From positions 160,839 through 224,838 of the forward strand of contig NZ_PDZL01000010.1 of NCBI RefSeq assembly GCF_002735705.1: a DNA stretch of 64,000 nt, read 5' to 3'. Each line of letters begins with the position of its first letter. Position 1 is the first letter of the stretch. Of the stretch, positions 44,968 to 55,800 are shown one piece after another. The translations under genes were made by a program, and so were the position numbers. The notes under the pieces are model-generated. The model was not told the DNA's origin. It saw nothing but the letters and a program-made list of their open reading frames with translations, and made no database searches. This DNA comes from Janthinobacterium sp. BJB426 (GTDB taxonomy: Bacteria > Pseudomonadota > Gammaproteobacteria > Burkholderiales > Burkholderiaceae_D).

Positions 44968-45978
44968 ATGACCATACAAATCAGCATCTACGTGCTAGGC
45001 CTGTTGATCGTCCTCGCGCTGCTGTTTGACTTCATGAACGGCTTCCACGATGCCGCCAACGCGATCGCCACGGTGGTCTCGACGGGCGTATTGAAACCGC
45101 AGACCGCGGTTGCCATGGCCGCCACGTTCAACTTCGTCGCCATCTTCGTGTTCCACCAGCTGACCGTGGCCGCCACGGTGGGCAAAGGAACCATCGATCC
45201 GGCTGTGATCGACCAGTACGTGATCTTCGGCGCGCTGATGGGCGCCATCTTCTGGAATTTGTTTACCTGGTACTACGGCATTCCCTCGTCGTCCTCGCAC
45301 GCGCTGATCGGCGGCTTGGTAGGCGCCGCTGTCGCCAAGTCCGGCACGGGCGCGCTGGTCGCGGCCGGCCTGTGGAAAACCGTGGCCTTCATCGTCATCG
45401 CACCGGTACTGGGCTTTGTCTTCGGCTCGATCATGATGCTGCTGGTGTCGTGGATATTCGTGCGTTCGACGCCGCGCAAGGTCGACAAGTGGTTCCGCCG
45501 TTTGCAACTGGTCTCGGCCGCTGCTTACAGCCTGGGCCACGGCGGCAACGATGCGCAAAAAACCATCGGCATCATCTGGATGCTGCTGATCGCCGCCGGC
45601 TACTCGAGCGCGGCCGATGCCATGCCGCCGATGTGGGTCATCATTTCGTGCTACACGGCCATCAGCTTCGGTACCCTGTTCGGTGGCTGGCGCATCGTCA
45701 AGACCATGGGCCAGAAGATCACCAAGCTCAAACCGGTGGGCGGCTTCTGCGCCGAAACGGGCGGCGCGATCACCCTGTTCGTCTCGACGGCGCTGGGCAT
45801 TCCCGTGTCGACCACGCACACCATCACGGGCGCCATCGTCGGCGTCGGCTCGTCGCAAAAAATGTCGGCCGTGCGTTGGGGCGTGGCGGGCAATATCGTC
45901 TGGGCCTGGATCTTCACGATTCCTGCTTCCGCTTTCGTGGCAGCAGTCGCGTGGTGGATTGGCCACCACATCATGTGA
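44968..45978 (+). CDS. Inorganic phosphate transporter, PiT family
   Basis: This 336-residue polytopic membrane protein moves phosphate (with metal) by proton symport. The two inverted family signatures are 'GFHDAANAIATVVSTGVL' near residue 25 and 'GIPVSTTHTITGAIVG' near 275; 'GHGGNDAQKTIGII' is in the middle. It pairs with the upstream DUF47 protein. A strong terminator follows. Confidence 0.95.
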   Translation: MTIQISIYVLGLLIVLALLFDFMNGFHDAANAIATVVSTGVLKPQTAVAMAATFNFVAIFVFHQLTVAATVGKGTIDPAVIDQYVIFGALMGAIFWNLFTWYYGIPSSSSHALIGGLVGAAVAKSGTGALVAAGLWKTVAFIVIAPVLGFVFGSIMMLLVSWIFVRSTPRKVDKWFRRLQLVSAAAYSLGHGGNDAQKTIGIIWMLLIAAGYSSAADAMPPMWVIISCYTAISFGTLFGGWRIVKTMGQKITKLKPVGGFCAETGGAITLFVSTALGIPVSTTHTITGAIVGVGSSQKMSAVRWGVAGNIVWAWIFTIPASAFVAAVAWWIGHHIM

Positions 45979-45997
45979 TGGATAGCCAACGCCAGTA

Positions 45998-46026
45998 AAA
46001 AGGGAGCCTTGCGGCTCCCTTTTTTT
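45998..46026 (+). terminator. Rho-independent terminator after the Pit gene
   Basis: AGGGAGCC-ttgc-GGCTCCCT followed by six T. With an A-run on its left side it may also serve the convergent hydrolase gene. Confidence 0.92.
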
Positions 46027-46921
46027 ATGCACCGGCCAGTTCCACCGTCAGTCCCTCGTAGGCAAGGAACACCTGCAGTCCGGCCAGGCGGCTCGCATAG
46101 CGGCCCATTACGTCGGCAAACACGGCTTCGAGCTGCTCGTCGCTGCGGGTCGGTTCGTGGTGGGTGCAGTACAGGCGCCGCGCGCCGCAGCGCAGGGCCA
46201 GGTCGAAGGCGGCGTCGAAGGTGCCGTGGCCCCAGCCCTGCTTGCCCGGGTATTCCTCGCGCGTGTACGAGCAATCCATGATCAGAGCATCGACGCCGGC
46301 GACGACCGCATCGATGCCGGCCTGGCGCTGCGCATTGCGCGCCGCGCAGGCCGCATGCTCGGCGTGGCCGGGCGGATGCAGGTTGTAGAACGGTTCATGG
46401 TCGCCGCTGAAAAACAGCGCGGTGCCGCCGCAGTCGATGCGGTAGCCGAGGTTGACGACCGGGTGGTTCATTTCCGCGCCGCACACGCGCGCGCCGCCCA
46501 CTTCGACGGCTTCGCCTGGCGCCAGGGTGCGGTACTCGATGCTGGCCGCCATGGCCGCTTCGCTGACGGGGAAATAGCTGCTTTGCAGCTGCACCGCCAT
46601 CACGTGTTCGATGCCGCGTCCGGCGGCCGCATCGTGGGCGCCGTGCAGGCGCATGCGGTTGCCGGCCACGAACAGCGGCGAAAACATGGGCAGGCCGTGG
46701 ATGTGGTCCCAGTGGCTGTGCGTGATGAAGACGTGCGCGTCGACGGGCTCGCCCGGCGGCAGTTGCTGTGCCAGCGAAAAGATGCCGCTGCCCGCATCGA
46801 GGATGATCAGGCTATCGTTGTCGGTGCGTACTTCGATGCACGTGGTGTTGCCGCCATAGCGCGCCGTGCGCGGGCCGGGAGAGGGGATGGAGCCGCGCAC
46901 GCCCCTGAACGTGAATTTCAT
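46025..46921 (-). CDS. MBL-fold metallo-hydrolase
   Basis: This is a 298-residue metallo-beta-lactamase fold protein. HSHWDHIHG gives H68, H70, D72 and H73; further metal ligands are in 'EMNHPVVNLG' and 'FFSGDHEP' and near 'CTHHEP'. It resembles the cyclic-nucleotide phosphodiesterase-like/RNase Z-like subgroup; given the cyclase gene nearby on the other strand, cyclic nucleotide hydrolysis is possible but not shown. Confidence 0.85.
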   Translation of the reverse strand: MKFTFRGVRGSIPSPGPRTARYGGNTTCIEVRTDNDSLIILDAGSGIFSLAQQLPPGEPVDAHVFITHSHWDHIHGLPMFSPLFVAGNRMRLHGAHDAAAGRGIEHVMAVQLQSSYFPVSEAAMAASIEYRTLAPGEAVEVGGARVCGAEMNHPVVNLGYRIDCGGTALFFSGDHEPFYNLHPPGHAEHAACAARNAQRQAGIDAVVAGVDALIMDCSYTREEYPGKQGWGHGTFDAAFDLALRCGARRLYCTHHEPTRSDEQLEAVFADVMGRYASRLAGLQVFLAYEGLTVELAGA

Positions 46922-47119
46922 TCAGTACCTTGTTACGGTGTAATTATTGTTGATTCTATTCTAATTAATAAGATTGGCGGCAACATTTATGCGTGTTGCG
47001 ATACGGCAAGTTATTTCATTTTGTTGTAACTAAGTAATGTACAGTGCGCAGGGGGGCCGTTACACTGGCGCTTGCCGACTTCCCCTTTTTTGCTTGCCCA
47101 TTACCTGATTGCCGCCAAC
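46922..47119. other. A/T-rich divergent promoter region
   Basis: 198 bases, A/T-richer than the surroundings (TAATTATTGTTGATTC, ATTCTAATTAATAAG), between the leftward hydrolase and the rightward HD-GYP gene. No operator was recognised. Confidence 0.45.
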
Positions 47120-48742
47120 ATGCCTCAGTTGCACCCTGAGAAAATCGCCCACAGACTGGAGCAATTGACCGAACTCAGTGTCGCGCTCGGCCATGGCCTG
47201 GGCGGCGAGGGACACGATATCGGCGCCCTGTTGCAGCGCATCGTGCTGCTGGCAAAAAGCATGAGCGGCGCCGATGGCGCGACCCTGTACCGGCCCGTGG
47301 CCGAGGGCCGTCAGCTGGCGTTCGACATCAGCGTCAACGACAGCCTGGGCATCGCGCAGGGCGCCGACATGGGCTTGCCGGGCGTGCCCCTTTTCGACGC
47401 TGCCGGCCAGCCGAACCTGGCATCGGTGGCCGCGTATGCGGCGAACCTGCGCCGCAGCGTGAATATCGCCGACGTCTACCGCGACGAGGGCTTCAATTTT
47501 TCCGGCATGCGCGAGTTTGACCGCCACCACGGCTACCACACGCAATCGATCCTGACGGTGCCCATGAGCGACCACGAGGGCGACCTGATCGGCGTGCTGC
47601 AACTGGTCAATGCCAAGGATGGCGAGACGGGCCAGGTGCGCGCCTTTTCCTCGACCGACCAGCGCTTCATCGAGGCGCTGGCCGCGCAGGCGGGCGTGGC
47701 GCTGACGAATCAATTGCTCATTTCGCAGCTGGAAGAGCTGCTCGAGTCCCTGGTCACCCTGATCAATATCGGCATCGATGAAAAGTCGCCCTACACGGGA
47801 CGGCACTGCCAGTTCGTGCCCGAGCTGACGATGCTGCTGGCCGACGCCGCGCATGCGACGGACAGCGGACCGCTGGCCGATTTCCGGCTCAGCGACAACG
47901 AGCGCAAGCAGCTGTGGCTGGCCGGGCTGCTGCACGATTGCGGCAAGATCACCACGCCCGTGCACGTGGTCGATAAGGCCACCAAGCTGGAAACGATCTT
48001 TGACCGCATCGCCCTGATCGATACGCGCTACGAAGTGCTGCTGCGCGACGCCGAGATTGCGGCCTTGCGCCAGCAGGCGGCGCAGCCGCAGCAAACAGAC
48101 GCTATCACCCGCGCGCTGGAACAGGAGCAAACGGCGCTGCGCGAAGAGCGCGACTTCATCCGCACGGTGAACGTCGGCGGCGAAAGCATGGCGCAGGCGG
48201 ACCAGGAAAGAGTGCGGCAGATCGCCAGGCGCCGCTGGCGCGCGGCCGACGGCGAGCTGCGCGATTTCCTCGACGCCGACGAGACGGAAAACCTGACCAT
48301 CCGCGCCGGTACCCTGACGGCTGCCGAGCGGGCCATCGTCAACAACCATATCAGCGTGTCGATCCGCATGCTCGAGGCGCTGCCGTGGCCCAAGCACCTG
48401 CAAAAGGTGCCGGAATATGCGGGCGGCCACCACGAGCGCATGGATGGCAAGGGCTATCCGCGCGGGCTGACGAAAGAGCAGATGTCGGTGCCGGCGCGGC
48501 TGATGGCCATCGCCGACATTTTCGAGGCGCTGACGGCGCGCGACCGGCCGTACAAGAAGGGCAAGTCGCTGTCGGAATCGCTGCGCATCCTCGGCAATTT
48601 CAGCCTGAACGGGCATATCGACCCGGAGCTGTTCGACGTTTTCATCCGCAGCAAAGTCTATCTGACCTTCGCTGAAAAGCACATGCATCCGAGCCAGATC
48701 GATGCCGTCGACGAGGCGGCCATTCCGGGCTATACCCCTTGA
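47120..48742 (+). CDS. GAF and HD-GYP domain phosphodiesterase
   Basis: This is a protein of about 540 residues: GAF domain (about 30-195) and an HD-GYP domain. HD motif GLLHDCGK near residue 275; GYP part 'HHERMDGKGYPRGL' near 440. Between them lies an insertion of about 110 residues with a coiled coil ('ALEQEQTALREERDF'). HD-GYP proteins hydrolyse c-di-GMP (or cGAMP); all key residues seem present. No ribosome site marks the start: ATG 47120 is chosen, TTG 47072 is an alternative. The stop overlaps the TTG start of the cyclase. Confidence 0.88.
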   Translation: MPQLHPEKIAHRLEQLTELSVALGHGLGGEGHDIGALLQRIVLLAKSMSGADGATLYRPVAEGRQLAFDISVNDSLGIAQGADMGLPGVPLFDAAGQPNLASVAAYAANLRRSVNIADVYRDEGFNFSGMREFDRHHGYHTQSILTVPMSDHEGDLIGVLQLVNAKDGETGQVRAFSSTDQRFIEALAAQAGVALTNQLLISQLEELLESLVTLINIGIDEKSPYTGRHCQFVPELTMLLADAAHATDSGPLADFRLSDNERKQLWLAGLLHDCGKITTPVHVVDKATKLETIFDRIALIDTRYEVLLRDAEIAALRQQAAQPQQTDAITRALEQEQTALREERDFIRTVNVGGESMAQADQERVRQIARRRWRAADGELRDFLDADETENLTIRAGTLTAAERAIVNNHISVSIRMLEALPWPKHLQKVPEYAGGHHERMDGKGYPRGLTKEQMSVPARLMAIADIFEALTARDRPYKKGKSLSESLRILGNFSLNGHIDPELFDVFIRSKVYLTFAEKHMHPSQIDAVDEAAIPGYTP

Positions 48743-50994
48743 AGCTGTCGCCGGCCTGGCGCAAGCACGGGGCGCGCTGCTTGCTGGGCGTGCTCCTGAG
48801 CGTGGGCGCGGCCGTCCTGTGCCTGGCCGGGAATGAGAATATTGCCCGCCTCGACGCCATGCTGGGCGACTGGCGCATGCGTGCCGAGACGCCGCAGCTC
48901 GACCGCCGCATCGTCATCGTCGACATCGACGAGCAAAGCCTGGCCCGAGTGGGCCGTTTTCCCTGGAGCCGCGATATCCAGGCGCGCCTGGTGCGTCAGC
49001 TCACCGGCCATTACGGCGTGGCCGCACTGGGCTTTGACATTGCCTTCCCCGAAGCGGACACCAGTTCCGGCTACGCCGTGCTGCAAGGCCTGGCGCGCGG
49101 CGAACTGGCGGGCGTGGTGGGCTTGCCGGCGCAGCTGGAAAAACTGCGCCCGGCCATGGATTACGATGGCCTCTTCGCCGAAGCCATGCGCGGCCAGCCC
49201 GTGGTGCTCGGCTACAGCGTGTCGGAGCAACAAAGGAAGGGCGTGCTGCCCAAGCCCGCCTTCACCGTCGCCGACCTGAATGGCCGCACGGTGACGGCTT
49301 ACGTGGCGCGCGGCTACGAAGCCAATATCGCGCCCCTGCAGGCGGCCGCGCAAGGCGCCGGCATCTTCACGGCGCTGACCGATGCCGACGGCGTCGTGCG
49401 TTCCTCGACCCTGTTGCAGCGCATCGGCGACGGCTATTACCCTTCGCTGTCGCTGGCCACCGTGGCCGTCTACCTGCAGACGCGCGCCATCGCCCCCCGT
49501 TTCACGGGCACGGCCGATACCCTGTCGGCGCGCGAACTGGCCAGCGGCGGCCTCGAACACATCATGCTGTTTACGCCGCGCGGCGCGCTGGCGATCCCCG
49601 TGGGCGAAGCCTTGACCACCACGGTGCAGTACCGCGGCGCGGGCGGCCCCGATGGCGGCGCCTTCCGCTATGTGTCGGCGTCCGACGTGCTGGCCGGCAC
49701 GGTGCCGCCCGCGCTGCTGAAGGGCGCCCTCGTGCTGGTGGGCACCACGGCGCCCGGCTTGAACGATATCCGCGCCACGCCCGTGAATGCCGAATATCCG
49801 GGGGTGGAGGTGCACGCCAACCTGATCAAGTCCATGCTCGACGGGCGCTTCAAGGCGCGGCCCGACTATGCGCTGGCATTGGAACTGGTGCAGATCGTGC
49901 TGTTTGGCCTGCTGCTTGCGGGCGCCCTGGCCGTGCTGCCGCCGGCCGGCGTGATGCTGGCCACCGTGGGCGCGCTGGCGGCCGCCATCGGCATCAACCT
50001 GTACCTGTACGCCGCGCACGACCTGGTGCTGGGCGGTGCCGTGCTGCTGTTGCTGATCGCGGCGCTGTTCATCGCCAACCTGGCGTGGGGCTACTTTTTC
50101 GAGGTGCGCAAGGGACGCGCACTGGTGGCGCGCTTCGGCGAATACGTGGCGCCCGAACTGGTGGCCGAGATGGCCGACGATCCGCAGCGCTACACGATGG
50201 AGGGCGAGAACCGCGAACTGACGGTGCTATTTGCCGACGTGCGCGGTTTCACGGCCATTTCCGAGCAGCTGGCGCCGGCCGCGCTGCGCGAATACATCAA
50301 TACCTACCTGACGGCGATGTCGGAAGATATCCGTGACAGCCATGGCGGCACCCTGGACAAATACATCGGCGACGCCGTGATGGCGTTCTGGGGCGCGCCC
50401 GTCGCCTTTGGCGATCACGCCAGCCGTGCCGTGGCCAGCGCCCTGCTGATGCAGGGCAGCGCGGCGCGGCTGAATCAGCAGTTCTGCGCGCGCGGCTGGC
50501 CGGTGCTGCGCATCGGCATCGGCCTCAATACGGGACCCATGCATGTGGGCGACATGGGCTCGCGCATCCGCCGCGCCTATACGGTCATGGGCGACAGCGT
50601 CAACCTGGCCGCGCGCCTGGAAGGCGCCAGCAAGCTGTATGGCGTGGGCATCGTGGTGGGCGAGGCCACGCGCGCCGCCGCCCCGGATTTCCTGTACCGA
50701 GAACTCGATCGCATACGCGTGCTGGGCAAGCAGGAAGCGGTGGCCATCTTCGAGCCGCGCTGCCTGCTGGCCGGTGCCGCTGCCGCCGAACTGGCGCAGC
50801 TCGAGCGCTGGCACGCGGTGCTGGCCCGTCTGCGCGCGCGCGACTGGGTGGCGGCCGGCGCGCAGCTGGCCCGTTTGCAGGCGGAGTTTCCTGACGACGG
50901 CTTGTACCGGCTGTACGCGGCGCGCCTGGAGCAGTACCGCAACGCGCCACCGCCGGCCGACTGGGATGGCGTGACAGAATTGCACAGCAAGTAA
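48739..50994 (+). CDS. CHASE2 domain class III adenylate/guanylate cyclase
   Basis: This is a 751-residue membrane sensor-cyclase. One N-terminal helix (about 11-30), a periplasmic CHASE2 domain (about 32-360; 'IVIVDIDEQSLARVGRFPWSR'), three close helices (about 380-450), and a cytoplasmic cyclase domain (about 490-680). Metal-binding aspartates are in LFADVRGFT and YIGDAVMAF; 'KYIGD' and 'YTVMGDSVNLAARLEG' favour ATP over GTP, so cAMP is the likely product. It starts with TTG inside the HD-GYP stop (TTGA), so translation is coupled. Terminal region of about 70 residues is helical. Confidence 0.9.
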   Translation: MKLSPAWRKHGARCLLGVLLSVGAAVLCLAGNENIARLDAMLGDWRMRAETPQLDRRIVIVDIDEQSLARVGRFPWSRDIQARLVRQLTGHYGVAALGFDIAFPEADTSSGYAVLQGLARGELAGVVGLPAQLEKLRPAMDYDGLFAEAMRGQPVVLGYSVSEQQRKGVLPKPAFTVADLNGRTVTAYVARGYEANIAPLQAAAQGAGIFTALTDADGVVRSSTLLQRIGDGYYPSLSLATVAVYLQTRAIAPRFTGTADTLSARELASGGLEHIMLFTPRGALAIPVGEALTTTVQYRGAGGPDGGAFRYVSASDVLAGTVPPALLKGALVLVGTTAPGLNDIRATPVNAEYPGVEVHANLIKSMLDGRFKARPDYALALELVQIVLFGLLLAGALAVLPPAGVMLATVGALAAAIGINLYLYAAHDLVLGGAVLLLLIAALFIANLAWGYFFEVRKGRALVARFGEYVAPELVAEMADDPQRYTMEGENRELTVLFADVRGFTAISEQLAPAALREYINTYLTAMSEDIRDSHGGTLDKYIGDAVMAFWGAPVAFGDHASRAVASALLMQGSAARLNQQFCARGWPVLRIGIGLNTGPMHVGDMGSRIRRAYTVMGDSVNLAARLEGASKLYGVGIVVGEATRAAAPDFLYRELDRIRVLGKQEAVAIFEPRCLLAGAAAAELAQLERWHAVLARLRARDWVAAGAQLARLQAEFPDDGLYRLYAARLEQYRNAPPPADWDGVTELHSK

Positions 50995-51011
50995 GGCTGG
51001 CAGCGCGCCGG

Positions 51012-51040
51012 AAAATGCAAGCGATTGCGGCATTTTTATC
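51012..51040 (+). terminator. Possible terminator after the cyclase gene
   Basis: AAATGC...GCATTT with a loop region containing a second small pairing, followed by TTATC. It lies 18 bases after the cyclase stop. Confidence 0.5.
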
Positions 51041-51088
51041 ATGCTGCGCGCACGGTTTGTTGCGCTGCGATGAAAATCTGGGAGAAAT

Positions 51089-51104
51089 GTTAGAAATTTC
51101 TGAC
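51089..51104. promoter_or_regulatory. 16-base dyad upstream of the TPS operon
   Basis: GTTAGAAATTTCTGAC is a palindrome with one mismatched pair, located 101 bases before the tpsB start in an A/T-rich segment. It could be an operator for the secretion operon; no known regulator was matched. Confidence 0.4.
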
Positions 51105-51204
51105 TGGAAACTAAAAGCCGTCTAAAATTTGTCTTCAATCCATTGCCGGACATGCAGGCGCCTGCGGGCCGCGCGCTTGTCCGGTTACACAAGAAATCCT
51201 TCAC

Positions 51205-52815
51205 ATGACATATCGTTTGGTGCACCTGCTTGCGGGTTCCGCGCTGCTGTTCGCCGTCGGCGCCGCCGGCGCTGCCGTTTCCATGGATGAAGCTGCTCCT
51301 GCCGCGCAGGAAGACGGCGTGCCGCGCTTCGAGATCCGCCGCTTCGACGTCCAGGGCAATACCCTGCTCACGTCAGCGCAGGTGCAAGCCCTGCTGGCGC
51401 CTTTTACAGGAGCGCAGCGCGATTTTTCCGACATCGCCCGTGCCGTCGAGGCGTTGGAAGCGGCTTACCGCGAGCGCGGTTACAGCGCCGTGCAGGTGCA
51501 ACTGCCCGAACAGGAACTGGAGCATGGCGTGGTGCGCCTGAGCGTGCTGCAAACGCCGCTGGGCAAGCTCGCCATCAGTGGCAACGCCTACGTCGACGAG
51601 GCCAACGTGCGGCGCGCCTTGCCGTCTTTGCGCGAAGGCGAGACGCCGAACCTGCCGGCCTTGTCGCAAAGCCTGAAGCTGGCCAATGAAAACCCCGCGC
51701 GCAAGATCGAAGTGCGCCTGCAGGCCGACGAGCCGGCCGGCGCCATCGACGCCATCGTCACGGTGGCCGATGAAAAGCCGTGGAAAGCCATGCTCAACGT
51801 GGACAATACGGGCAATGCGCAAACGGGCAAGACGCACGTCGGCGTGGTGCTGCAGCATGCCAATCTGTTCGGCCTCGATCATGTAGCCAGCCTGCAATAC
51901 ACGAGCAGCCTGGAAAAGCCGGACAAGGTGGGCGTGTATGGCGCCGGCTACCACTTGCCGTTGTATGCGCTGGGCGACTCGATGGATTTTTTCGCCAGCT
52001 ATTCGAACGTCGATTCGGGCAGCGTCTCGGCCGGCATTTTCGACCTGGCCGTCAGCGGCCAGGGCAGCATGGCCGGCATCCGCTACAACCAGAACTTTCC
52101 CCGCAGCGGCGATTTCGAGCCCAAGCTCGTGTACGGCGTCGACTACAAGGCTTACCGCAACAGCGTGCAGCTGTTCGGCATGGAGCTGGGCGCCGACGTC
52201 ACCGTGCACCCGCTCAGCGTCAGCTACATAGGCAACTGGACCTTGCCCACGGGCGAGACCAGCGTGGCGGTCACGTTCGCGCACAATATCCCTGGCGGCA
52301 AGCATGGCGCGCAAGCCGATTTTGACCGGGTGCGCGCGCACGCCAAGGCGGCCTACAACACCTTGCGCCTGAGCGCCAGCTCGGGGCGCGTGCTGGCCGG
52401 CGACTGGCAATGGCGCGCGCTCGTCAATGCGCAAGTCACGCCGGATGCGCTGGTGCCGGGCGAGCAGTTCGGTGCCGGCGGCGCAGCGTCCGTGCGCGGC
52501 TTTGCCGAGCGCGAGGTATCGAACGATTCGGGCATCAACCTGAACCTGGAACTGTACACGCCGAACTGGTGCGGCCAGGCACTCGGCTACCAATGCCGCG
52601 CGCTGGCTTTCTATGACACGGCATGGCTGCGCCGCAACCATGCGCTGCCTGGCGAAAGCGCGTCGCAAGGGATCAGCAGCGGCGGCCTCGGCCTGCGTTT
52701 ACTGCTGAGCCGCTATGCCAATCTGCAACTCGATTACGCCCATGTCGTCAATGGCGGCGACACGGGACAGCGGGGCGCCAACCGCCTGCATTTCCGCCTC
52801 GCCTTGGCCTACTAG
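51205..52815 (+). CDS. Two-partner secretion outer-membrane pore (TpsB; ShlB/FhaC/HecB family)
   Basis: This is a 536-residue protein with a signal peptide (cut near GAAGAAVS), two POTRA domains (about 45-195; 'FEIRRFDVQGNTLLTSAQVQ') and a 16-strand beta barrel ending in F/Y (LALAY). The VRGF motif (ASVRGFAERE) of the L6 loop is present. It exports the TpsA protein encoded 16 bases downstream. Confidence 0.93.
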   Translation: MTYRLVHLLAGSALLFAVGAAGAAVSMDEAAPAAQEDGVPRFEIRRFDVQGNTLLTSAQVQALLAPFTGAQRDFSDIARAVEALEAAYRERGYSAVQVQLPEQELEHGVVRLSVLQTPLGKLAISGNAYVDEANVRRALPSLREGETPNLPALSQSLKLANENPARKIEVRLQADEPAGAIDAIVTVADEKPWKAMLNVDNTGNAQTGKTHVGVVLQHANLFGLDHVASLQYTSSLEKPDKVGVYGAGYHLPLYALGDSMDFFASYSNVDSGSVSAGIFDLAVSGQGSMAGIRYNQNFPRSGDFEPKLVYGVDYKAYRNSVQLFGMELGADVTVHPLSVSYIGNWTLPTGETSVAVTFAHNIPGGKHGAQADFDRVRAHAKAAYNTLRLSASSGRVLAGDWQWRALVNAQVTPDALVPGEQFGAGGAASVRGFAEREVSNDSGINLNLELYTPNWCGQALGYQCRALAFYDTAWLRRNHALPGESASQGISSGGLGLRLLLSRYANLQLDYAHVVNGGDTGQRGANRLHFRLALAY

Positions 52816-52831
52816 CATCAGGATGAACACC

Positions 52832-55800
52832 ATGCACAACCACGTTCAACACGCCTCCGTTTTCATCCTGACGCCACCGTTTGCACCACCCTTGCGCCGC
52901 ACGGCGCTGGCGCTGCTGCTGGCCGGCTGTTTCGGCGCGGCGCAGGCCAATCCCGCCTTGCCGCAGGTGGTCAACGGACAGGCGACGTTCAACCAGCAGG
53001 GCAACATCTTCTCGATCACGAACACGCCCAACACCATCATCAACTGGCAGAGCTTTTCCATCCATGCGGGCGAAATCACGCGCTTCATCCAGCAAAACGG
53101 CAATAGCGCCGTACTCAACCGCATCACGGGACAAGACCCCAGCAAGATCCTCGGCGCGCTCGAATCGAACGGCAAGGTCTTCCTGATCAACCCGAACGGC
53201 ATCGTCTTCGGCCAGGGCGCGCGCGTCGATGTGAACGGGCTGGTGGCGTCCAGCCTGGGCATGACGAACGAGGATTTCCTGGCCGGCAAGCGCCAGTTCA
53301 CGGCCGGCAGCGTGGCCGGCGGCGTCAGCAATGCGGGCACCATCAACGCTGGCAAGGGCGGGCAAGTGCTGCTGATCGCGCCGAACGTGGAAAACACGGG
53401 CATCATCACGGCGCCAAATGGCGAAGTGATCCTGGCGGCCGGGCGCAGCGTGCAGCTGGCCGACCCCGGCAATCCGCAATTGCGCGTGCTCGTCTCGGCA
53501 CCGACCGACCAGGCGCTGAACCTGGGCCAGATCATCGCCCAGGGCGGCAGCATCGGCATGGCCGGCGCGCTGGTCAGCCAGCGCGGCGTGCTCAACGCGA
53601 ACAGCGCCGTCGTCGGCGAGAACGGCAGGATCGTTCTGAAGGCCAGCGGCAAGGCGCTGCTCGAAGCGGGCAGCGTCACTAGCGCCACGGGCGCGCTGGG
53701 CAAGGGCGGCGACATCCAGGTGCTGGGCGAACAGGTGGGCTTGCTGGGCAATGCGACCATCGACGCCAGCGGCACCACGGGCGGCGGCACGGTCTTGTTG
53801 GGCGGCGACTACCAGGGCAAGAACGCGGCCGTGCAGAATGCGCGGCAAGTGCTTGTCGGCAAGGACGCCAGCGTCAAGGCCGACGCGATCAACAGCGGCA
53901 ACGGTGGCAAGGTCATCGCCTGGGGTGATGACTCGGCGCAGGTGCACGGCAGCATCTCCGCGCGTGGCGGCGCGCAAGGCGGCGACGGCGGCTTCGTGGA
54001 AACCTCCGGCCATTCCCTGGCCGTCGACGGCATCCGCATCGATACCAGCGCCCGCTCCAGCAGAGGCAAGCGCGGTATCTGGCTGCTTGACCCATTCGAT
54101 ATCGATGTGGTGCAGGGCAGTGGCGGCAGCCTCGATGATGTAGACCAGTTCCTGGAGGGGCCGCCCGCCAGCAGCACCAGCATCGGTGCCGATACCATCT
54201 CCAACGCCAGCAGCAATGTGATCTTGCAGGCCCAGCACCGTATCAATTTCAGCGCTGCCGTCAACATGGTGCATGCCGACATCGGCCTGAGCGCCACGGC
54301 TGGCGAGACGATCAATGTGTACGCGCCCATCACCACCAATGGCGGTAACGTGACCCTGTCGGCGAACGACGCCAGCAGCGGCGGCGCGTACGGCGCCGGG
54401 TCGAACGTCATCCTGAACGCGGCGATCACGACGAATGGCGGCAGCGTGTCCCTGTCCGGCGCCAGCGTGGTGGGTGCGGGCGTAGTCAGTGTCGGCAACG
54501 GCAACCTGTCCCTGCGTGCCAACCATGCGGGCGGTGAAATCAACCTGATGGGCGGCGGCGCGCGGCTGGTCGGCAGTGGCATCGCCAACCAGAGCGTGAC
54601 CCTGCAGGCGGACAGTATCACGCTCGGCGGCACCTTGAATTTCGGCGGTAGCGCCGCAGGCGCCAACGTGACGCTCAAGCCCCTGAGCAGTTCGCGCATC
54701 ATCGACCTGGGCAGCAAATCCGGTGGCGCCCTGGGCCTGACGGCAGACGAGCTTGCTGGCATCTCGGCCGCGTCGCTGACCATCGGCGACGGCACGAACA
54801 CGGGTGGCATGCGGATTTCGGATGCGCTCGCCAGGACCGGTGATCTGCACCTCAATTCAGGTTCCGCCATCACGGCCACGGGCGCCGTGACGGTGGATGG
54901 CAGCTTTGTACTCGACGGCGGCAGCTGGGTGCAAAACGGGGCGGTCCTGCCAGGATTCAGCGCCAGAAGCTTTGCCATCGGCAGCGGCGCCAGTTTCCTG
55001 CGCGCGGCCGGCGGCGACGGCGGTTCGTCCTCGCCTTATCTGATCGCCGATATCTACGGCTTGCAAGGCATCGCCAGCCTTGGGCTTGGCAACAGCTATC
55101 GCCTGGCCGGCAATATCGACGCCAGCGGCACCGCGAATTGGAACGCTGGCCAGGGCTTTATGCCGATCGCCGGCGGCGGCAGCGGTTTTTTCGGCGTCTT
55201 CGATGGCGGCGGATTTACTCTCAGCAATTTGAAAATCGATCGCAGCCTGGCCTCCGGTTCGGCGGCAGGTCTGTTTGGCACCGTGCAGGGCGGCACCTTG
55301 CGCAACCTGACCCTGAGCGGCGGCAGCGTCACCGGCACGGCCAACGTGGGCGCGCTGGCGGGCGAGGTCGTCAGCGGCGTCATCGATGGCGTGAACAGCA
55401 GCATGGCCGTCAGCGGCCAGCGCAATGTCGGCGGCCTGGTGGGCAGCAATGGCGGCGTCATCACCTTGTCCGCCAGCAGCGGCGCCGTCACAGGCATCAA
55501 TGCCGATGGCGGCGGCGCCATCGGCGGCCTGGCGGGATTGAATGCGTCCGGCGCCCGTATCGCGACTTCGTACGCCACTGGCGTGGTGACGGGCGCGCGC
55601 GAAATGATCGGCGGCCTGGTCGGCAATAACCAAGGCGCGCTGAGCCAGTCTTATGCCACCGGCAATGTCACTGGCGCGCGCAGCATCGGCGGCCTGGTGG
55701 GCCTGAACGGCGGCAGCATCGACGATGCGTATGCCAGCGGCGCCGTGGGCCGGGCGGGCGTTGCCGATCCCATCCTGGCCAGGGAAAACATGGGCGGGCT

